Positions 17,973 to 26,186 of a DNA stretch of 64,000 bases are shown here, in pieces. A model generated the notes under the pieces. The model was not told the origin of the DNA. It saw nothing but the letters and a program-made list of their open reading frames with translations, and ran no database searches. The position numbers were made by a program, and so were the translations under genes. Within the stretch, counting starts at the first letter, position 1. Every line of letters begins with the position of its first letter. The stretch is from Thalassobaculum_A sp040219615. GTDB lineage: Bacteria; Pseudomonadota; Alphaproteobacteria; Thalassobaculales; Thalassobaculaceae. Where the stretch lies: NCBI RefSeq assembly GCF_040219615.1, contig NZ_JAVJSE010000010.1, positions 62,001 to 126,000 on the forward strand, in the 5' to 3' direction.

Positions 17973-18893
17973 TCAGCCGCGCACGGCCGCCAGGATGCGA
18001 TCCGGCGATAGGCCGTGGGCTGCCAGGATGTCCTCGTGGCTGCCGTAGCAGTGCACGAACTCGTCCTTCAGGGTGAAGGTGTCGAGCCGGCACTCGGCCC
18101 GGATGTCCCAGGCGATCTGCTTGGTCTGCGGCGCCAGCCCGCCCTGCGGGACATGCTCCTCGATGACGATGACCTGGCTGTGACGGCGCAGCAGCTCGGC
18201 GATGCCGTCGCGATCCAGCGGCTTCAGGGTGTGGCAGACCGCCAGCGACACCGACTTGCCGTCGGCGGCCAGTGCGTCGGCCACCTGGCCCGCCATCCTG
18301 GTGATCACGCCGTAGGACAGCACAGCCACGTCGCTGCCCTTGCGCAGGTAGCGCAGCTTGCCGAACTCCCACGGGTCGCTGTCCGGGCCGGTCAGGGTCG
18401 GCTCGCCGGCCTTGCCGAAGCGGAAATACACCGGGCCGCCGGTCTTGCGGTTGACCAGCCACTTGGTGGCCTCGGTCGCCTCGACCGGGTCGCAGGGGGC
18501 GATGATCGACATGTTCGGGATCGACCCGGCGATCGCGATGTCCTCCTGGGCGTAGTGGGTGCCGCCCAGGGTCGAATAGATGACACCGCCGCCGATGCCG
18601 ACCACGGTGACCGGCAGGTTCTGGTAGCCGAGATCGTCGCGGACCATCTCGTAGGGCCGGTACAGCGAGAACGTGGCGATGGTGTAGGCGAAGGGCAGCA
18701 TGCCCTTGAGCGCCAGGCCGGCGCAGATGCCGATCATCGACTGCTCGGCCACCCCGACGTTGATGAACCGCTCGGGAAACTCCTCGCGGAACTTGGCCAT
18801 CGAGCCGACCGGCGAGATGTCCGAGACCACGATGTGGACGCGCGGGTCGTCCTTGGCGAGCCCGTAGAGGACCTCTCCGAAGGTGTTCCTCAC
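17973..18893 (-). CDS. Transketolase, C-terminal subunit
   Basis: This 306-residue protein carries the pyrimidine-binding and C-terminal domains of a split transketolase. Recognisable parts are the Glu region of FINVGVAEQSMIGICAGLAL, which activates thiamine diphosphate, and EEHVPQGGLAPQTKQI in the C-terminal domain. It works only with the N-terminal subunit, whose gene ends in a four-base ATGA overlap with this one. Split transketolases of this kind occur in surface-sugar clusters as well as in central metabolism. In this operon it could supply sedoheptulose 7-phosphate or make a carbon-carbon bond on a special sugar; both are inference. Confidence 0.9.
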   Translation of the reverse strand: MRNTFGEVLYGLAKDDPRVHIVVSDISPVGSMAKFREEFPERFINVGVAEQSMIGICAGLALKGMLPFAYTIATFSLYRPYEMVRDDLGYQNLPVTVVGIGGGVIYSTLGGTHYAQEDIAIAGSIPNMSIIAPCDPVEATEATKWLVNRKTGGPVYFRFGKAGEPTLTGPDSDPWEFGKLRYLRKGSDVAVLSYGVITRMAGQVADALAADGKSVSLAVCHTLKPLDRDGIAELLRRHSQVIVIEEHVPQGGLAPQTKQIAWDIRAECRLDTFTLKDEFVHCYGSHEDILAAHGLSPDRILAAVRG

Positions 18894-19753
18894 GACGCGA
18901 TCTCCTTCAGCTCGTCGAGCGCCTGCCGGTACTCGTCCGGGTTCGGCGCCCGGTAGTGCCAGATCGGCACGCTCTCCATGTAGCTCACGCCGCGGCCCTT
19001 CACGGTCTTGGCGACCAGGAAGAACGGCCGGTCGCCCTTGCGCGCCGCGACCGCCTCGTAGACCGCGCCGGCGTCGTGGCCGTTGACCTCGACCGACTCC
19101 CAGCCGAACGCCTCCAGCTTCTCGACCAGCGGGTAGAAGCTGGGATGCGTCTCGGAGGTGCGGCCGAGCGACTGGAAGTCGTTGTTGTCGACCACCGCGA
19201 CCAGGTTGGTCAGGCCCAGGGTCGAGCCCATCAGGATCGCCTCCCAGGTCGAGCCTTCCTGCAGCTCGCCGTCGGAGAGCACGCAGTACACCATGCCCGG
19301 CGCCCTGCCCTTGCCGGCGATGTTGCGCTCGGCGACCGCCATGCCGACCGCCATCGACAGGCCGTGGCCGAGCGAGCCGGTCGAGGCCTCGATGCCCGGA
19401 TTGCCGTAGTCCGGGTGGGCGCCGAGGATGCCGTCGGGCGTGCAGTAGGCATCCAGGTCCGAGGTCGGCAGCACGCCGATGTCCTCGAGGATCACGTACT
19501 GCGCCATGCAGCCGTGGCCCTTCGACATCAGGAAGGTGTCCGGCGACTTGTCCGCCCCCGCCGCCGCCGGGCGCATCAGGCCGTGGTAGCAGGCGTCGGA
19601 GATCTCCAGGCAGGAGAACGCCGGGGCGATGTGCAGGGCGCCGACCTTCTGCGAGATGTCGAGGATGCGGCGACGGTACCGCATGCAGCGCCGGCGCGAT
19701 TCCCCGACGTCGAAGCGGTTGTGGCCCGGTTGCGCCATGGAGTGCACGGTCAT
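18890..19753 (-). CDS. Transketolase, N-terminal subunit
   Basis: This 287-residue protein is the thiamine-diphosphate-binding half of a split transketolase. The pyrophosphate/Mg2+ motif is present as SDGELQEGSTWEAI ... VAVVDNNDF (canonical GDGx~25-30N). It also has MSKGHGCMAQYVILEDIG and the substrate loop EASTGSLGHGLSMAVGMA. The gene follows the methyltransferase by 13 bases and overlaps the C-terminal subunit gene by four. A normal fused housekeeping transketolase would be expected elsewhere in the genome, so this pair is probably specialised for the sugar pathway. The first residues (MTVHSMAQPGH) are not conserved, and an in-frame ATG five codons later is also possible. Confidence 0.9.
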   Translation of the reverse strand: MTVHSMAQPGHNRFDVGESRRRCMRYRRRILDISQKVGALHIAPAFSCLEISDACYHGLMRPAAAGADKSPDTFLMSKGHGCMAQYVILEDIGVLPTSDLDAYCTPDGILGAHPDYGNPGIEASTGSLGHGLSMAVGMAVAERNIAGKGRAPGMVYCVLSDGELQEGSTWEAILMGSTLGLTNLVAVVDNNDFQSLGRTSETHPSFYPLVEKLEAFGWESVEVNGHDAGAVYEAVAARKGDRPFFLVAKTVKGRGVSYMESVPIWHYRAPNPDEYRQALDELKEIAS

Positions 19754-19766
19754 CGGGGCTCTCCCG

Positions 19767-20426
19767 TCAGGAAATCAGGGTCCAGAAGTAGTCGCCGGTG
19801 TAGCCGGCCTCGTCGAACAGCTTCAGCCAGCCGTCCGGGTAGTCGTGGGTATGGGCGGTCAGCACCCAGTCGAGGAAGATCGCGCGTTCCTCCTCGTTGC
19901 GGTAGCTGTCGACCTGCACGAAGGCCTTGCCGCCCTTCGTCACCCGCATGATCTCCTGCAGCGCGGTGATCAGCTGCGGGCGCTCCAGGTTGTGCAGGGT
20001 GTTGAGCGAGATCACCGCGTCGAAGCTGTGGTCCGGGAACGGCAGCGATACCGCGTTGCCGAGGTGCAGGCGGCCGACCACCTCCGGCTCGCAGTGCTTC
20101 AGCGCGTATTCCGAGATCTCCAGGCCGAACGCCTCCAGCCCCGGGCAGGCGATCATGAAGTCCTTGACCAGGAAGCCCTTGGCGGCGCCGACGTCGAGCA
20201 CCCGCATGCCCGGCTTCAGGCCGAAATGCGCGATCATGTCCTCGGCGATCGGCACCCAGCGGCCATCGTAGCGGTAGCCGCCATAGCCGTATTCGCGCGG
20301 GCCGTCGAAATACATCTCGCCGTATTCGCGGCTGACCCGGATGTGCTCGTCGGTCTTGGCGTGCTCGCGCGCCTTGACGTTGCGCTTGCTCTTCGGCAGG
20401 CGGGCCAGCAGGTTGACCTCGGCCAT
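19767..20426 (-). CDS. SAM-dependent methyltransferase (class I)
   Basis: This 219-residue protein has the SAM-binding motif VLDVGAAKGFLVKDFM near residue 77, the acidic residue after strand two (FGLEISEYALKHC) and the post-motif region SFDAVISLNTLHNLERPQLI. It is a Methyltransf_11-type fold. The N-terminal 60 residues (REYGEMYFDGPREYGYGGYRYDG) are rich in Tyr and Gly and probably form the acceptor site. Position inside the sugar run suggests an O- or C-methylation of a sugar or of its precursor. Substrate unknown. GGAG lies just upstream of the ATG. Confidence 0.82.
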   Translation of the reverse strand: MAEVNLLARLPKSKRNVKAREHAKTDEHIRVSREYGEMYFDGPREYGYGGYRYDGRWVPIAEDMIAHFGLKPGMRVLDVGAAKGFLVKDFMIACPGLEAFGLEISEYALKHCEPEVVGRLHLGNAVSLPFPDHSFDAVISLNTLHNLERPQLITALQEIMRVTKGGKAFVQVDSYRNEEERAIFLDWVLTAHTHDYPDGWLKLFDEAGYTGDYFWTLIS

Positions 20427-20442
20427 GGGCTCCTCCGGTCGG

Positions 20443-21327
20443 TCAGGCGGTCGCGGCCGCGCGCTTGTGGGTCAAGGCCAGTCCGTCCGCGAGGCGGGTA
20501 TAGCTGAAATCGGGGAAGGCGCGAAAGGTCGCCGCCGGGTCGAACGGCCGGTAGCCGTTGTGCGGCATCGGACCGGACCGCGGGCTGCCCTTGATGGCCG
20601 GCGGGCTGGCGACATGGTCGGCCACCATCCCGGCGATCGCCCGGAAGCTGTGGACCTCGCCGGTCGCGGCGTTCAGCACGCCGGTCGAGCGGTGCACCAC
20701 CATGCGCCGGACCAGATCGCCCAGATCGTCGACCAGCACGTGGTCGCGCCGCTCCTCGCCCTCGCCGAACAGCACGATCTCCTTGCCTGCCAGCGCCAGC
20801 CGACGGAAGCGGTTGGGGCCGTAGCCGTTGTGCGGGTCGTCGGCACCGTACACCAGGGTCGGCCGCAGGATCCCGACCGGCACCCCGCCCTCGTCCAGCA
20901 GCATCCGCTCGCGCGCCAGATGCATGACGCCATGCAGCGACCCGGGCTCGGCGCAGCTCGCCTCGGTCAGCGGCTCGGCCGAGTCGGCATAGACGGCGTC
21001 CGACGAGACGTAGATCACGTGCTCGACCGGCCGCGCCTTCAGGGCCGCCACCACCGCGTTCATCATGCGGATGTTGCGCTCCAGCATCGCGCCGTTCTTG
21101 CAGGGCGCCTCGGCCGCCACGACCACCAGCACGTCGTCGGCCCGCAGCCGCTTCGCCAGGGCGTCGCCGGCGCCGTCGGCCAGCAGGTCGACCGCCTTCC
21201 GGCCCAGGCGCTCCACCGCGATGCCCTCCCCGGCGATCGCGTCGGCGGCGGCCCCGCCGATGAATCCGGCGCCCAGCACCACCACGCGCGCGGCATCCAA
21301 CGGGCTCTCCCGGCCGTGAGTCAGCAT
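20443..21327 (-). CDS. NAD-dependent epimerase/dehydratase family protein
   Basis: This 294-residue SDR-like protein has VVVLGAGFIGGAAADAIAG as its nucleotide-binding motif. The catalytic region reads VIYVSSDAVYAD, but the Tyr-x3-Lys is replaced at the expected place by GSLHGVMHLARERML, so the normal Tyr and Lys of SDR catalysis are not visible. It may therefore be a reductase of altered mechanism or a binding protein. The start shares a base with the stop of the UGDH-like gene (TGATG), and GGAG lies eight bases before the ATG. It is co-transcribed with neighbours on both sides. Confidence 0.75.
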   Translation of the reverse strand: MLTHGRESPLDAARVVVLGAGFIGGAAADAIAGEGIAVERLGRKAVDLLADGAGDALAKRLRADDVLVVVAAEAPCKNGAMLERNIRMMNAVVAALKARPVEHVIYVSSDAVYADSAEPLTEASCAEPGSLHGVMHLARERMLLDEGGVPVGILRPTLVYGADDPHNGYGPNRFRRLALAGKEIVLFGEGEERRDHVLVDDLGDLVRRMVVHRSTGVLNAATGEVHSFRAIAGMVADHVASPPAIKGSPRSGPMPHNGYRPFDPAATFRAFPDFSYTRLADGLALTHKRAAATA

Positions 21328-22616
21328 CACTGCATCTCCTGCGATTGGCTGGCCACCCCGAGGGTGACCCAGTCGAGACCCGCGGCGCGGGCGCGCGCCG
21401 GATCCAGGACCCGGTACGGATCGATCACGATGCGGCCGCGCATGGCCGCGGCGATCGCCGCCGGGTCGAGCGCCTTGTAGTCGGCCCACGGCGTCATGAT
21501 GCAGAGCGCGTCGGCGTTCCGGACCGTGGCGATCGGATCGGCGCCGGCGGCCGCCGGCACCGGCGAGGCGCTGGCCGGCACCACCGGGTCGTGCACCGTC
21601 AGGTCGACGCCGTCGAGCGCGGCCAGCAGGGCGAGGGACGGCGAGTTCTTGGTCGAATGGGTGTCCTGCTTGTAGGCGAGTCCGAGCACCGCAACCCGGG
21701 CGGCCGGATCGGCGTCCAGCACCAGCGCCTTCAAGGTGCGCGCCGCCCAGCCCTTGCGCCATTGCGAGTTGGCGACCCAGGCCTTGACGATCCCGGTATC
21801 GGTGCCGTGCGCCGCCCCCAGCCGCATGACGGTGGCCAGGTCGCGCTCCAGGTTGCCGCCGGCGAGGCCGAGGCCGGGTGCCAGGTAGCTGTAGGCGCCG
21901 ATCCGCCGGTCGAGCTTCAGCGACGGCGCGATCTCCGCCCAGTCGGCCCCGACATGCTCGCAGATCTCCGCCATGGTGTTGGCGACCCCGACCGAGGCCA
22001 CCAGGCACATGTTGATCGAGATCTTGGCGAGCTCGGCGCTCTCGTAGCGCATCGGCAGGATCGGGCAGCCGAACGCCTCGAGCCAGACGCGGTACGGCTC
22101 CGGTAGCGGCGCCGCCGGATCGGCGCAGCCGACGATATGGCGCTCGGGCTCCAGCGCGCGCTGCAGGGCGATGCCGAACACCAGGGTCTCGACCTGGTAC
22201 AGCAGCGGGCCCGGCACGCCCTCGATGCCGCGGGTGAAGCCCGGCGGCACCTGACTGAGGATCACCAGCGTGGCGTCGTCGCGCAGGGCCGGCCGCACCA
22301 CGGCGAGCAGCCGCTCGACCGCCGACAGGTCGCTGGCGCCGGTGTCGTCGGTCGGCACGTCGGGGGCGAGGTAGACCACGTCGGCCCGCGCCAGGGCGCC
22401 GGCGTCGGCGGTCACCGTCAGGCGCGGCCGGCAGGCCGCGAAGGTGGCGTCCAGGTCCGGCTCCGACACCGGCAGGTCGCCCCGCTCCAGCCGCGCGACC
22501 AGCGCCGGGTCCGGGTCGAACAGCACGGTCTCGAAGCCCTTGGCGGCGGCGGCGGTGCCGGACACCAGCCCGAGATGGGTCATGCCGCAGTAGGCGATCA
22601 CCGGGGACGCGGTCAT
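21327..22616 (-). CDS. UDP-glucose/GDP-mannose dehydrogenase family protein lacking the catalytic cysteine
   Basis: This 429-residue protein follows the UGDH fold throughout. It has the Rossmann motif IAYCGMTHLGLVSGTAAAAKG, VILSQVPPGFTRG, the Lys/Asn helix AELAKISINMCLVASVGVANT, and the C-terminal VLGLAYKQDTHSTKNSPSLAL. The catalytic loop, normally GGSCFPKD, reads GGNLERD, so the cysteine that forms the thiohemiacetal is Leu256. The aspartate is kept. Full oxidation to an acid by the usual route is therefore unlikely. It may stop at the aldehyde, reduce, or be regulatory. A second dehydrogenase in the run (15791-17086) has its Cys, so the two do not duplicate each other. Confidence 0.82.
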   Translation of the reverse strand: MTASPVIAYCGMTHLGLVSGTAAAAKGFETVLFDPDPALVARLERGDLPVSEPDLDATFAACRPRLTVTADAGALARADVVYLAPDVPTDDTGASDLSAVERLLAVVRPALRDDATLVILSQVPPGFTRGIEGVPGPLLYQVETLVFGIALQRALEPERHIVGCADPAAPLPEPYRVWLEAFGCPILPMRYESAELAKISINMCLVASVGVANTMAEICEHVGADWAEIAPSLKLDRRIGAYSYLAPGLGLAGGNLERDLATVMRLGAAHGTDTGIVKAWVANSQWRKGWAARTLKALVLDADPAARVAVLGLAYKQDTHSTKNSPSLALLAALDGVDLTVHDPVVPASASPVPAAAGADPIATVRNADALCIMTPWADYKALDPAAIAAAMRGRIVIDPYRVLDPARARAAGLDWVTLGVASQSQEMQ

Positions 22617-23575
22617 GCGGTCTCACCGAAGCGGTCGAACGCCTCGCGGGCCAGGCTGCGCAGGGTGCGGTTCAGCCAGATATCGTTGGCGATGCCGGTG
22701 CCGCGGCCGGCGGCGCAGAGCTGCTTGAAATGCGCATACTCGGCCTCCCAGGTCGGGTCGGCCTGGACCAGGGTCACCGCCTCCTCCGGCGGCCGCCCGC
22801 TGGGCAGCACGCGGGTGCGGCGGGTGAAGGTGCTCGGCCCCCATTTGCACAGCGATTCGATGTGGGCGCTGCCATGCTCGGCGAACACGTCGCAGGTGAA
22901 GTGGTTCCGCCACGACAGCATGGTCATCTCGAGCTGGACGGTCGGCCCGTCGGCCGGATCGGCCGCCACCACGACCTGGTCGAACGACCGGTTCTCGTGC
23001 CGGCGCGCGGTCCGGACGCCGTAGTCCCAGGCATCGGCCCCGGGGACCCCGTCGCCGCCCGGGAACCAGGTCCTGAGGGTGTCCAGCAGGTGCGAGCCGA
23101 GATCCGGCAGCACCCCGGCCCCCTGGTCGCGCCAGTCGCTCTCGCGGACCAGCCGGGCGGTGCCGTTGCCGTAGAACATCCGCACGCTGTAGATCCGGCC
23201 GAGCGCGCCGGAACGGATCAGGTCGCGCATCCGGACATAGTGCGGCTCGAAGCGGTGGTTGTAGGCGGTGACGCAGACCGCGCCGGTCGAGGCGGCGATC
23301 TCCGCCAGTTCCTCCAGCACCGCATCGTCCTCGGCGACCAGCGGCTTCTCGACCAGCACATGCTTGCCGGCGCCCAGCAGCGCCTTCAGCAGCGCCGGCT
23401 TCGGCTCGTCCGGGGTGCACACCACGGCGACGTCGAAATCGTGGAACGCCAGGTCCTGCAGGCGCTTGGCGGTCGCCTCCGGGGCCACCGGGTCGATCAC
23501 CGCGACCACCTCGTCGCCGGCCACGGCCCTGCGCTTGCGCCCCTGCACGCCGTACCCGACGATCACGACCCGCAT
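22613..23575 (-). CDS. Gfo/Idh/MocA family oxidoreductase
   Basis: This 320-residue NAD(P)-dependent oxidoreductase has an N-terminal Rossmann domain (VVIVGYGVQGRKR at residue 3, AVVCTPDEPK, then the hallmark EKP in HVLVEKPLVAED). The C-terminal alpha/beta domain contains LPDLGSHLLDTLRTWFPG, whose His is the usual catalytic residue (GxHxxD). Such enzymes oxidise or reduce a hydroxyl or keto group of a sugar or NDP-sugar. The gene overlaps the UGDH-like gene by four bases, which suggests that they act in sequence. The substrate is unknown. Confidence 0.85.
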   Translation of the reverse strand: MRVVIVGYGVQGRKRRAVAGDEVVAVIDPVAPEATAKRLQDLAFHDFDVAVVCTPDEPKPALLKALLGAGKHVLVEKPLVAEDDAVLEELAEIAASTGAVCVTAYNHRFEPHYVRMRDLIRSGALGRIYSVRMFYGNGTARLVRESDWRDQGAGVLPDLGSHLLDTLRTWFPGGDGVPGADAWDYGVRTARRHENRSFDQVVVAADPADGPTVQLEMTMLSWRNHFTCDVFAEHGSAHIESLCKWGPSTFTRRTRVLPSGRPPEEAVTLVQADPTWEAEYAHFKQLCAAGRGTGIANDIWLNRTLRSLAREAFDRFGETA

Positions 23576-23613
23576 GCCCGCCTCGTTTCCCGGTTCAGTC
23601 CCGCCGCGCCGTC

Positions 23614-25155
23614 TCAGCCGCCGAAGTTGGCGCGACGCTCGTAGGTCTCGATCTTCTTCAGCACCATCGCGGGCTCGACCGGGATGTTGCCGTCGAGCTC
23701 GCACTCGGCGGCGGCCGCCATCGCCCCGATGATCGACGCCAGCACCGGGTCGCCGGTGGTCTTCAGCACCAGGCTGGCATAGGCCAGCAGGGCGTCGCCC
23801 GAGCCGACCGCGTCGACCACGTGGTCGGCGAAGCTGTCGATCCCGAAGAAACTGCGCAGGTCGCCGCCGGCCTCGCGGAAGGTCATCATGCCGCGAGCCC
23901 CCATCTTCAGCATCAGCACCTTGCAGCGGGCCTCCTCGAACAGCCGGGTGCCGAGCGGCCGGATCACCGTGTCCTGGTCGCCGAGCGAGAACCGCGCCTC
24001 CTTCTCGTTCGGGGTGATCAGGTCGAAGCCGCGGAACTCCAGGATGTTGCCCCAGCGGCTGGCGACCTGGCTGTCGGCGACCTTGAAGCGGCCCTCGGGG
24101 ATCGCCGCGGTCAGCAGCGGGATCGATTCGCGGTTGAAAATGCCGTGACGGAAGTCGCTGAACAGCAGGACGTCGGCCGGGACGTCGCGGATCGCCTCGC
24201 AGAGCTTCCGGCAGACCTGCTCGGAGATCGCCCGGTTGTCGAGCGTGTCGATCTTCAGCATCCGGTAGCCGTCGGCGACGATCGCGTTCTTGTTGATCGT
24301 CGGACGGGTGCGGTCGATCACGTCGTTCAGGGTGACCTTGGCCTCGGCCAGGTCCTCGCGCACGAAATCGGCGAGCAGGTCGTCGCCGAGCACGGTCGAG
24401 AAGGTGACCTCGGCCCCGGCCGCCTTCAGATGCTTGGCGACGATGCCGGCCCCGCCGACATAGTCCCGCTTGCCCTCGTAGCGCACGCTGATCGTCGGGG
24501 TCTTGCCGCTGGCGCCGATCACCGAGGTGACGGTCAGCGAATCGACGATGGTGTCGCCGATCACATGCGCCTTGGCCCCGGCCACCCCGGCCAGCGCGCG
24601 CTTCAGGTCGTCGAAGTTGCGGTTCTCGCCGTCCAGCAGGTTGATCAGCTTCTCGACCGCCAGATCCGGCGGGCCGGACTCGATGATCGCCGAGGACGAG
24701 TAGACGATGTCGCCGGGGGTGAAGATGACCTCGCCGCCGTAGCTCTCGACCGCCTCCTTCTCCTCCGCGGTGCGCGGATGCAGGCCGCCCTTCTGGTACT
24801 CGTAGCCCTTCACGAAGTAGTCGGGCTTGATCGTCAGGATGTTCTCGATCGGCGTCGCGTTCGGGTCGATGACCACGTAGTCGACGGTCTCCAGCGCGGC
24901 CAGGTTCAGCGCGCGCAGGCCCTCCGGCACGAACGGCCGGTGATCGGCCTTCTTGACGTGGGTGTCGGCGGTCACGCCGACCACCAGCTTCGCGCCCTTG
25001 GAGCGGGCGTAGACCAGGTGGCGGATATGCCCCGGGTGCACCAGGTCGAAGGTGCCGTGGCACATCACGATCTTGCGGCGACGCGGCGGCTTGCCGATGA
25101 TCTCGGCGATCTCGGCGGCCGTCTTGACCTTGTGCTTGTAGGCGTCGTCGATCAC
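23614..25155 (-). CDS. Bifunctional nucleotidyltransferase-PfkB sugar kinase, HldE-like with swapped domain order
   Basis: This 513-residue protein joins two activities. Residues about 28-165 form a cytidylyltransferase-like domain with CHGTFDLVHPGHIRHLVYAR (HxGH motif) and the YSSS stretch late in the domain. Residues about 185-505 form a PfkB sugar kinase ending in the anion-hole motif VDAVGSGDALLAYAS. E. coli HldE, which makes ADP-heptose, has the kinase first and the adenylyltransferase second. Here the order is reversed. With GmhA-like and GmhB-like genes in the same operon, the natural reading is phosphorylation of heptose 7-phosphate at O1 and nucleotide transfer. The nucleotide (ADP, CDP or GDP) is not predictable. 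It overlaps the upstream epimerase gene by four bases. Confidence 0.85.
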   Translation of the reverse strand: MIDDAYKHKVKTAAEIAEIIGKPPRRRKIVMCHGTFDLVHPGHIRHLVYARSKGAKLVVGVTADTHVKKADHRPFVPEGLRALNLAALETVDYVVIDPNATPIENILTIKPDYFVKGYEYQKGGLHPRTAEEKEAVESYGGEVIFTPGDIVYSSSAIIESGPPDLAVEKLINLLDGENRNFDDLKRALAGVAGAKAHVIGDTIVDSLTVTSVIGASGKTPTISVRYEGKRDYVGGAGIVAKHLKAAGAEVTFSTVLGDDLLADFVREDLAEAKVTLNDVIDRTRPTINKNAIVADGYRMLKIDTLDNRAISEQVCRKLCEAIRDVPADVLLFSDFRHGIFNRESIPLLTAAIPEGRFKVADSQVASRWGNILEFRGFDLITPNEKEARFSLGDQDTVIRPLGTRLFEEARCKVLMLKMGARGMMTFREAGGDLRSFFGIDSFADHVVDAVGSGDALLAYASLVLKTTGDPVLASIIGAMAAAAECELDGNIPVEPAMVLKKIETYERRANFGG

Positions 25156-26165
25156 CGCGGCTCGCCCCCTTCCTTACCCAAATAGTCGAACCAGGTCTTG
25201 GTGGCGCGGGCGATGCTGTCCGGGGTCCAGAGCGGCGCCTCGCGCCAGTAGTCGAGCTGCGCCAGCATTCGTCCGACGCCTTCCTCGAAGGTGACCTCCT
25301 GCCGCCAGCCGAGGTCCCGCATTATCTTCGCGGTGTCCGCCCATGTACAGTCGGGCTCGCCCGGGCGCTTCGGGATGTACACCGTCTCGCCGCCCAGCAG
25401 TTCGACCAGCCGGTTGACCGACTGCGGGTTGCCGGCACCGAGGTTCCAGACTTCGCCGACCATCCCGGTCTCGGCGGCCGCCAGGAACGCCTTCGCCACG
25501 TCGGTCACGAACAGGAAGTCGCGGGTCTGGGTACCGTCGCCGACCACGGTGAACGGCTCGCCGGCGATCTTCTGGCGCAGGAACACGCCGAACACCGCGC
25601 CGTAGGCGCCGGAGGTCCGCGACCGGGTGCCGTAGGCGTTGAAGATCCGCACCGCGTTCACCGGCAGGCCGTACACCTGGTGCCAGTGGAACGCCGCCTG
25701 CTCGCCCTGGTACTTGGACAGGGCGTAGGGATATTGCGGACGGATCGGGTGGTCCTCGCGGGTCGGCGTATCCGCCAGCCCGTAGCAGGACGACGACGCG
25801 GCATAGACCAGCTTCGCCACGCCGGCGTTGCGCGACGCCTCCAGCACCCGGGCGGTGCCCTGGACGTTGACGTCCATGTACTCCAGCGGCCGCTCGATCG
25901 ACGGCACGATGTCGCCGATCCCGGCGAAGTGGAACACGTAGCGCGCCCCCGCGAAGGCGTCGTCGTCGGGCGCCAGCGCCCGGATGTCGCGAAAGTCGCG
26001 GACCAGGTCCGGGCCGTCGCCGTGATGGGCCAGGTTGAGCTCGCGGCCGCCGCTCAGGTTGTCGATCGCCCGCACGCGGTAGCCGCGCTCGAGCAGCAGG
26101 TCGACCATGTGGCTGCCGATGAATCCGGCGCCGCCGGTCACGACCGCATAGGGCTTTTCCGCCAT
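25152..26165 (-). CDS. NAD-dependent sugar epimerase (extended SDR, UDP-hexose 4-epimerase-like)
   Basis: This 337-residue enzyme is a textbook extended SDR: VTGGAGFIGSHMVDLLLERGY for NAD, VYAASSSCYG with the catalytic Ser, and YPYALSKYQGEQ with Tyr-x3-Lys. The substrate region includes RIFNAYGTRSRTSGAYGAVF and GDGTQTRDFLFVTDVAKAF. The C-terminal part is like 4-epimerases of UDP-hexoses and the WbpP group, but GDP- or ADP-heptose epimerases look similar, and the operon suggests an NDP-heptose as substrate. The gene follows the transaldolase gene by 21 bases and overlaps the next gene by four. Confidence 0.88.
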   Translation of the reverse strand: MAEKPYAVVTGGAGFIGSHMVDLLLERGYRVRAIDNLSGGRELNLAHHGDGPDLVRDFRDIRALAPDDDAFAGARYVFHFAGIGDIVPSIERPLEYMDVNVQGTARVLEASRNAGVAKLVYAASSSCYGLADTPTREDHPIRPQYPYALSKYQGEQAAFHWHQVYGLPVNAVRIFNAYGTRSRTSGAYGAVFGVFLRQKIAGEPFTVVGDGTQTRDFLFVTDVAKAFLAAAETGMVGEVWNLGAGNPQSVNRLVELLGGETVYIPKRPGEPDCTWADTAKIMRDLGWRQEVTFEEGVGRMLAQLDYWREAPLWTPDSIARATKTWFDYLGKEGGEPR

Positions 26166-26186
26166 GGGGGATGGTCCGTGTGGCTG

